DNA of 64,000 nucleotides, taken from Poecilobothrus nobilitatus (taxonomy: Eukaryota; Arthropoda; Insecta; Diptera; Dolichopodidae). Below are positions 59,714-64,000 of this stretch, piece by piece. The position numbers and the translations under genes were made by a program. The stretch's first letter is position 1. Every line of letters begins with the position of its first letter. Under the pieces are notes generated by a model, which was not told where the DNA came from, searched no databases, and saw nothing but the letters and a program-made list of their open reading frames with translations. The DNA is taken from positions 106,619,672 through 106,683,671 of the forward strand of contig OX352772.1 of the NCBI GenBank assembly GCA_947095535.1. Direction: 5' to 3'.

Positions 59714-60617
59714 ATATTGTTTTTAAAATTTTACAAAATTACTAATTTTAATGTAGATTTCTGCAATATACGCGGTTTACAGACGAATTTCAATGCCATC
59801 ACTTGCCATTTAAATTCTAGCAAACCAGCAATTCTTGCCCTATGTGAAACTCAAGTTAACGGCCAGAATGATAATTTTAATATTACTGGCTACAAACTCG
59901 TTTCACATTCGTATCTAAAAGAGGTATCGCCATCTATATTAAAAATGACACAGCTTGCAACACTCTTAATAAATTCAAATGTTCTAGCCCAACTTTCCAC
60001 TATGTTTGTTTTCAATATTCATAATAGAGACTGGCTTCACTTTTCTAGTAACACTTCTCTGAGTCAAAACTCAATTGGGAAACAAGTTGAACTATTCTCA
60101 TCTCTTTTCCATCTTTCTCAACTTGTCGAAAACCCCACTAGGATCCCGGATCGTGCTGATCAAGAAAGCTACCTCTTGGATCTGTTCCTGACCACACACC
60201 CTGAAAAATATGTGGTTTCAGTTGGTTGCCCCTAGGTGGCTCCGACCATTGTTTGGTTAAAACAAGTTTCAATGTAGGCCCAATTACCAATCAAAGGACT
60301 CCTCCCAGGAAATTAGTGTGGCGATATAGCCATGCGAACTGGGAGGGTCTTAACAGTTTTTTCAGATCCTTTGATTGGTCATTGATTGTCAAACAATTTC
60401 ACTTGGAATGAGGTTATTTGTTCCTCACTCCATGAGAACTATTAAACGGAAATCCAAATCTTGGTTCAATCGCATTTGCAGTGAAGCCATTTTTAAAAAA
60501 GAGGAGGCTTTTAAACTGTATCAAAGTAATAGGTCGGAGGCACTCAGGGCAAACTATATATGGGTCGAAACAGGTGCAAGAGAGTTATCAACAGGCAAAA
60601 ATTCTTATTCAACCTAA
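59714..60617 (+). pseudogene. LINE D endonuclease and linker, with internal deletions
   Basis: Endonuclease: DFCNIRGLQTNFNAI (Asn motif), PAILALCETQVNG (Glu motif), then an abrupt join LSTMFVFNIHNRDWLHFSSN. The piece that copy A still has between these (strand and GDFN box) is missing, so a deletion removed part of the active site. Next are LFHLSQLVENPTRIPD and LLDLFLTTHPEKY, then a frame change at about 60230, PLGGSDHCLVK (GSDH motif), and RSFDWSLIVKQFHLE with a stop. Copy A has extra residues here too, so this is a second deletion. The linker continues as GMRLFVPHSMRTIKRKSKSW (60410 onward). Confidence 0.75.
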
Positions 60618-60735
60618 AGTTAAAACGCAAACTTATCCACATGCCTAAGAATATCAAATTCTTTTGGTCATTTGTAAAACGTTTAAAAGAGGACGCTAGC
60701 GGGTCTTCTTTTCCTCCGCTTTTGATATTAATAAC

Positions 60736-62385
60736 ATGATTGTGTCAGATTCCAAAGAGAAAGCGAACTTGTTTGGCAAGCAGTTCGCTTTCAACTCGAC
60801 ACTGCCTCAGTCAACTTTAAAGCCACCAACTGTTCCTGAAGTTGACTACTCCTTCGGTAAAATATATTCTAGGACAAGAGCAGTGATGAAAATCTTGAAA
60901 AATCTTGATGCAAAAAAATCAGCAGATCCAGATGGTATCACTACCATGGTCCGTAAAAATATCTATTCAAGTATTTCAAAACCTCTACGCAACCTTTTTC
61001 ATCTTTTCTTTACTTCGGGTATTCACCCTACCCAATGGAAGGTTGCGCATGTTTTCCCAATTCCAAAAAAAGGTAATAAAAGTGATCCCTCTAACTACCG
61101 TCCTATTGCTATAATCTCGGTTCTTCCAAAGTAATGGAAAAAATAGTAAACCAGAAGCTTTTGAAATATCTGGATCGTAGAGGTTTGCTTCATGATCGAC
61201 AATACGGGTTCAGAGCCCGTCGTTCAACCGGTGATCTCATGACTTACCTTTGCGAAAAGTTAAATATCAGCCTTCACCATTCTGGGGAATCTGATGTAGT
61301 GGCTCTGGATATTTCTAAAGCGTTCGCCCGAGTCTAGCATGATGCTTTATTAGCAAAATGCAAAGCGTTAGGACTAGGTAGAGTTTTTCTAAAATGGATT
61401 GGAGATTTCCTTTCGAATCGCATGGTTCGGGTACTTGTCGATGGCTATTCATCTGACAATTTTATAATTAATGCTGGTGTCCCTCAGGGATCGGTTTTGT
61501 CCCCCACTCTCTTCTTAATATTTATCAATGACCTACTTTCAATTACCTCCAATCCAATCCATAGCTTCGCAGATGACAGCACCCTTGTAGCTTCCTATGA
61601 ATTGCATAGCCGCTGTGGTATTAATCACCAAATTAATAGAACAGCAAGAAACTTCACTATCAGTGAGCTAAATAATGATTTAGCGAATATCCAAAAATGG
61701 GGTGAAATCAACAGAGTTGATTTCAACACCAAAAAAACGCAATGCTTTAATCTCGCGTAAAGTAGCTACTACTACACCCAACCTAACTTTTCAGGGTGAA
61801 GCTTTGCAGCACTCAACAGATTTAAACATTCTGGGTATCGAGTTAAATCAGAAATTGAACTTGTCAAATCATATTTTTGGTATAGCTAAAGATGCTGCTA
61901 AATGTCTAGGTTTCTTGTACCGCTGTAAAGCTTACTTTTCTCCTTCCGATCTTCTCAACATCTATAAAATGTACATTAGGCCGAACATGGAGTATAACAC
62001 ACATATTTGGGCTGGAGCGCCCCAAACAGCGCTGGGTTATCTCGACAAAGTGCAAAACAGAGCTATTTGCCTTATTGGTGACCCCAGTGTTACCTCAACG
62101 CTCACTTCACTTTGCCATCGCCATACTGTTGGGTCATTGACCCTCTTTTATAGATACCTTGTAGAGGTGAACACCTGTTCTAAAGAAATAAAACAATTGA
62201 TGCCTTCACTCAAACTTTTCCAACGTGAAACGAGGAGTGCAACAGATGCCCACCCATACATTGTCGAACTGACAAGATGGCGCAATACAGCATTCGAAAA
62301 TTCGTTTGTCATGCGCACGTCGCTTTTATGCCCGCACATGTGTTCCCAAAACTTGGTAATTCATTTGTGTACGATATATCGTTAG
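60736..62385 (+). pseudogene. LINE D reverse transcriptase and C-terminal block
   Basis: RT blocks in order: LDAKKSADPDGITTMV, HVFPIPKKGNKSDPSNYRPI (60736-61134), DRQYGFRARRSTGDLMTYLC and VVALDISKAFARV (61134-61337), INAGVPQGSVLSPTLFLIFI and SFADDSTLVASY (61422-61760). All RT catalytic Asp residues are visible (ALDIS, FADD). The C-terminal block (61702-62385) has LNILGIELNQKLNLSNH, RPNMEYNTHIWAGAP, NRAICLIGDPSV and NSFVMRTSLL. Breaks: a frame change near 61134, a TAG right after KAFARV, another frame change near 61740, and loss of the last LW..LP-type motif. Confidence 0.8.
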
Positions 62386-62461
62386 AGGAACCTCGTGCAG
62401 TTCCTTTGAGTGACTTTTGATGTTTTCCACCGTCCCTCGTAATAAAAAAAAATAAAAAAAA

Positions 62462-63108
62462 AATTCTATAGACCAAAGAAAACCCTTTATTAGCCCCTTT
62501 TCAAAAGAAAAGGCGTTTATTATGGGCGAAAGAAAAACTGGTTTGGATCCATAAGCAATGGAACTCCATTATATTTAGCGACGAGTCTAAGTTTGACGTT
62601 TGTGTAGGCGATTGTCGCAAAAGAGTTATTCGGACCAAAACAGAGGCATAGAGACTGTTTAAAAAGAACAGTAAAATTGTAGGAACAGTAAAACAGGATG
62701 TATATCCACCAAAGGTGGGTAGTCTACATTTCATTGACGGCGCCCAAAAAAATATATTGGAAAAACATATGCTACCTTCTGTAAATAAATTAGCTACAAT
62801 GGTTTTTTTCAACATTTTTCAGCATGATGGAGCATCGTGTCATACAGCACAAACTACCAAAAATTGGTTTGAATATCTGTTTTAGAGTGGCCCTCATCAA
62901 ACCCTGCCCTTAATCCAATAGAATCAATGTGGGGACTTATGAAAAGAAAATTAAGAAACAACCCACAAAGAACGGTAGGCAGTTTAAAGGAAAAAATTGA
63001 AGAAACGTTGGATTCAATTACAACAGATGAGTGTGAGGGCCTCATAAATTCTATGCCCAATATAATAAGAGCAGTAATCAAGAGAAAAGGTGATGTTACC
63101 CAGTATTA
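62462..63108 (+). pseudogene. Tc1-like transposase catalytic part (DD34E)
   Basis: Reading across frames: PLLAPFQKKRRLLWAKEKLV, IIFSDESKFDV (first Asp), RKRVIRTKTEA then a stop, and VGSLHFIDGAQKNILEKHML. FQHDGASCHTAQTTKNW follows (second Asp; QHDG for the usual QQDG). PALNPIESMWGLMKRKLRNN has the Glu of NPIE at the third catalytic position. The frame then stays open as TVGSLKEKIEETLDSITTDE to a stop at 63106-63108. Several stops and frame changes, for example near 62649 and 62820-62885, make it non-functional. Spacing and motifs fit the Tc1 family. Confidence 0.8.
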
Positions 63109-63315
63109 ATTTCTTTTTTTAGTAATAAATTATAATAAATATTGAAGTCTTCGAATATCAAATTGTCAGTTTTTTGTTTTTAAAAATAAATATATTTTTT
63201 ATTTTACATTATAACTGTTAAAAAATTAACTATATAAACTGGTATTTTTTAAATTATTGTTCTATAAAGACCGAACTTTAACATGAATGAATTTTTTAAA
63301 AAAATAAAATATTAA

Positions 63316-64000
63316 AATAAATTAATGACCAATCATCTGACTGTGCTGAATTCAGGTATAATAAGACGAATAATAATGAATTAGAATATCAGTCCAGCTA
63401 TCATGTGTCGTTATTAACGTTAATTGATTCGGGAAGTGCAATTAGCTTTATAAAAGAAGGTTTTGTTCCGCCATAGTTAATTAAAGAGCGTTAATGAACG
63501 CAAACATTTATTGGAATCAATAACAGTGTACTGAATATCGTTGGAAGCGTTTGTATTAAAATAAATTTTAATAAGATTATAAATTTAAACATTTATGTTG
63601 TTACAAATTTAACCATAAAATATCCTATCGTTTTAGGTAGAAATTTTTTTAAAACTGATGGATTTAAACTTTTTTTTTTTTAAAACAGAAACAAAAAAGG
63701 AATCATGTCCTATTTTGTGAGCCAGATTTTTTACAACAATTTATGTGAATTAACGTTAGTGATAATAATAAGGCTAGCAAAAATTTTGATATAAATTTAA
63801 AATTGCCTTATTCATTTAGAAAAAATTTAGAAATAAACAGTAAAACTTACTTGATAAATTTGAATAAATTAAAACTTGATAAAAAAATTTTAAATAAAAA
63901 TAAAAAAATTGTTAATTCAAAATTAAAATATAAAATGAAAATTGTTCTTTAAAAAGATTTGACTTTTAGTTGCACATCACGCCGGTTACCATTTTCTCAA
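63316..64000 (+). pseudogene. LTR retrotransposon (Ty3/gypsy-like) pol relic, runs off the window
   Basis: Aspartic protease: SLLTLIDSGSAISFIKEGF (63400-63465), with DSG in the active site, then after stops and a frame change YPIVLGRNFFKTDG (63620-63665), the usual second protease motif (I-L-G-x-x-F/W). Further on, KDLTFSCTSRRLPFS (63955-64000) looks like the start of the gypsy RT ('...CAPRRLP'). Between them is Lys/Asn-rich linker. It is disabled by stops. Gag and the LTRs are not seen; the left boundary is just right of the Tc1 end. Confidence 0.6.

Larger units (their letters stand above)
50122..60572. repeat. Recent ~5.2-kb tandem duplication with 27-bp filler
   Basis: Unit 1 is 50122-55340 and unit 2 is 55368-60572, with offsets of 5246 falling to 5232 because of small indels. 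The units are almost identical over Helitron, Tc1 5' half and LINE 5' half. Unit 1 ends ...GGGTCGAAACA and unit 2 continues from that point as GGTGCAAGAGAG. The 27 bases between (55341-55367) are TATTATAGTT-type repeats of the sequence at the start of the unit, which looks like templated repair filler. Confidence 0.9.
58536..62461 (+). mobile_element. CR1/Jockey-like LINE copy D, near full length
   Basis: It is flanked by AATTCTA (58529-58535 and 62462-62468) and ends in an A-rich tail at 62440-62461. It has about 1.1 kb of AT-rich 5' sequence, then ORF2 with endonuclease, linker, RT and a C-terminal block. It is 5'-complete or nearly so, but internal deletions and frameshifts break ORF2. Copies A and B in this window are older members of the same family. 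Confidence 0.85.
57980..63230 (+). mobile_element. Tc1-like transposon split by LINE copy D
   Basis: The left end is TA then GTTAATATTTAACGGTTATA (57980). The right end is TATAACTGTTAAAAAATTAAC then TA (63230-63232). The terminal inverted repeats continue for about 80-100 bp (TAATGTAAAATAAAAAATAT and TATTTATTCTTAAAAAC against their complements). The transposase 5' part is at 58194-58535 and the 3' part at 62462-63108. LINE D is inserted at 58536-62461, with AATTCTA on both sides. Confidence 0.85.

Overview
This is AT-rich eukaryotic DNA (roughly 70-75 % A+T by eye) that looks like arthropod, most likely insect, intergenic sequence. The reasons are the mix of Jockey/CR1-like and RNase H-bearing LINEs, a THAP-type P element, a Tc1 transposon, Helitrons carrying ~145-bp satellite arrays, and one spliced exon of a conserved animal protein. 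No bacterial gene organisation is present and I see no intact host gene. Almost every long open frame belongs to a transposable element, and most of those are broken by frameshifts and stops.

Layout. 1-2.9 kb: AT-rich spacer and two dispersed repeats. 2.9-6.7 kb: a small RT scrap, then a minus-strand APE-RT-RNase H LINE. 6.8-9.3 kb: an unidentified coding-like scrap and the best host-gene candidate, a long minus-strand exon (7917-9286). It has a good splice donor and a 45-nt in-frame block with two stops that is bounded by GT...AG. 10.4-13.2 kb: relics of two LINEs. 13.5 kb: a candidate MITE. 15.1-18.0 kb: a decayed P-element transposase with a THAP domain and introns. 18.9-21.1 kb: a 5'-truncated Jockey LINE with a target-site duplication, inserted in a dispersed repeat that continues to 22.9 kb. 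23.0-29.6 kb: a plus-strand LINE split by a nested minus-strand LINE ('LINE X'). A diverged copy of the unusual ORF1 of LINE X lies in the opposite orientation at 10.4-11.7 kb. 29.8-38.1 kb: two opposed decayed copies of one CR1/Jockey-type LINE family, with a SINE and a MITE-like insert. 33.6-41.5 kb: scattered relics of a possible virus-like cassette, including a double-jelly-roll-like gene.

41.8-52.7 kb holds three Helitron-type elements arranged head to tail (5' TC, 3' CTAG after a GC-rich end), each with a ~145-bp tandem array. They are followed by a Tc1 transposon that was itself split by a CR1/Jockey-type LINE. A very recent ~5.2-kb tandem duplication (50122-55340 and 55368-60572, with a 27-bp filler) copied one Helitron, the Tc1 5' half and the LINE 5' half. 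The second unit runs on into the rest of the LINE and the Tc1 3' half, ending at 63230. The window closes inside a Ty3/gypsy-like pol relic (63.3-64.0 kb).

The genes do not form a pathway. The value of the window is a readable insertion history: Helitron array, then Tc1, then LINE, then segmental duplication, beside older relics. All family assignments are from motifs read by eye; no database search was run.
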